From contig NZ_VZQZ01000005.1 in the NCBI RefSeq assembly GCF_008802365.1, positions 178,071-242,070 of the forward strand: a stretch of 64,000 nucleotides of DNA, given 5' to 3'. Source of the stretch: Oryzomonas japonica. Lineage in GTDB: Bacteria; Desulfobacterota; Desulfuromonadia; Geobacterales; Pseudopelobacteraceae. Shown piece after piece: positions 63,871-64,000 of the stretch. Numbering within the stretch: position 1 is the stretch's first letter; every line of letters begins with the position of its first letter. Below the pieces are notes generated by a model that was not told the DNA's origin, did no database searches, and was given only the letters and a program-made list of their open reading frames with translations. A program made the position numbers and the translations under genes.

Positions 63871-64000
63871 TGACCTTACCCCTTCAATAGAACCAGTTCT
63901 TGCTTAGGTTTTTCGGTCTTTTGTTCTTTTTCAAATGTTCTTGCAAACTCAGTCGGTGCCATGCCGTTCAGTGAGCTGTGCGGCCTTTCCGAGTTGTAAT
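63871..64000 (-). mobile_element. IS3-family insertion sequence, right end, cut by window edge
   Basis: The terminal sequence TGACCTTACCCC (63871-63882) resembles the inverted repeat of IS3 itself (TGATCTTACCC). It overlaps the end of a transposase gene read on the minus strand: NSERPHSSLNGMAPTEFA is a hallmark of the IS3 OrfB C-terminus, with stop TAA at 63878-63876. Only 41 codons of the transposase are visible. The element continues beyond 64000. Confidence 0.88.
63876..64000 (-). CDS. IS3-family transposase OrfB, C-terminal part only
   Basis: DDE transposase of an IS3-type element. The visible end carries YNSERPHSSLNGMAP, the conserved C-terminal block after the catalytic Glu, and then a lysine-rich tail. 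The gene runs off the right edge, so the catalytic residues are not visible and activity cannot be judged. Confidence 0.85.
   Translation of the reverse strand, partial: YNSERPHSSLNGMAPTEFARTFEKEQKTEKPKQELVLLKG

Overview
The window reads as an ordinary chromosomal segment of a high-GC anaerobic deltaproteobacterium of the Geobacter group (Geobacterales). The reasons are a periplasmic triheme c7-type cytochrome, the gene content and neighbourhoods, a PilZ/chemoreceptor pair, a tRNA 2-selenouridine synthase, and several families of short dispersed repeats between genes. The organism assignment is inference from content and not from a marker gene.

Layout: 1-6.8 kb (minus) is the start of the division and cell-wall cluster, mraZ-rsmH-ftsL-ftsI-murE-murF, with a consensus promoter and three 10-bp-phased MraZ boxes; murF runs off the left edge. 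6.9-10.4 kb (minus) holds two small unknown proteins, RNase P RNA, a coiled-coil zinc-ribbon protein, a Nif3-family protein and a CAU-anticodon tRNA. 10.7-21.7 kb holds an orphan citG-like gene, an EF-P paralogue of the EfpL type, queF, a DHH-CBS-nucleotidyltransferase fusion, pyrimidine salvage genes (ppnP, upp, uraA), a LysE exporter and the molybdenum cofactor genes moaC-mog and mobA.

22-27 kb is the most system-like stretch. A LytS-type sensor kinase and a LytTR regulator are followed by phased CCATTC repeats, a Tat-exported FMN-dependent hydroxyacid dehydrogenase-like protein, a triheme cytochrome and a PstS-like binding protein. 27.2-35.4 kb holds a GlxA-type regulator with an exported DJ-1/PfpI protein, glutamyl-Q tRNA(Asp) synthetase, mnmH, a class II aldolase and a PilZ-chemoreceptor operon. 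35.7-42 kb holds panBCD behind a terminator-bearing leader, an amidohydrolase, a VWA-like protein and a TSUP permease. 42.4-51.8 kb holds ileS-lspA, a lone mreB, a glycosyltransferase, gmhA, an unrecognised 319-residue protein and DUF948/YtxH/YihY envelope proteins. 51.8-58.7 kb holds an MltD-like transglycosylase, a TPR protein, a DUF2844-DUF3443 pair with two pepsin-like DTGS motifs, a nitroreductase, small envelope proteins and a MoxR-type ATPase. 58.9-63.5 kb holds a membrane histidine kinase, its response regulator and glmS.

Immediately after glmS (63458 on) the sequence becomes AT-rich and carries palindromic repeats, a truncated gene and the end of an IS3-family element, the signature of an accessory insertion next to glmS. 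Three ~145-bp MITE-like elements (30.3, 37.8 and 41.2 kb) and three CCACAGAGACACGG inverted-repeat elements (12.3, 40.7 and 48.9 kb) sit in gene junctions. No CRISPR array or prophage was seen.
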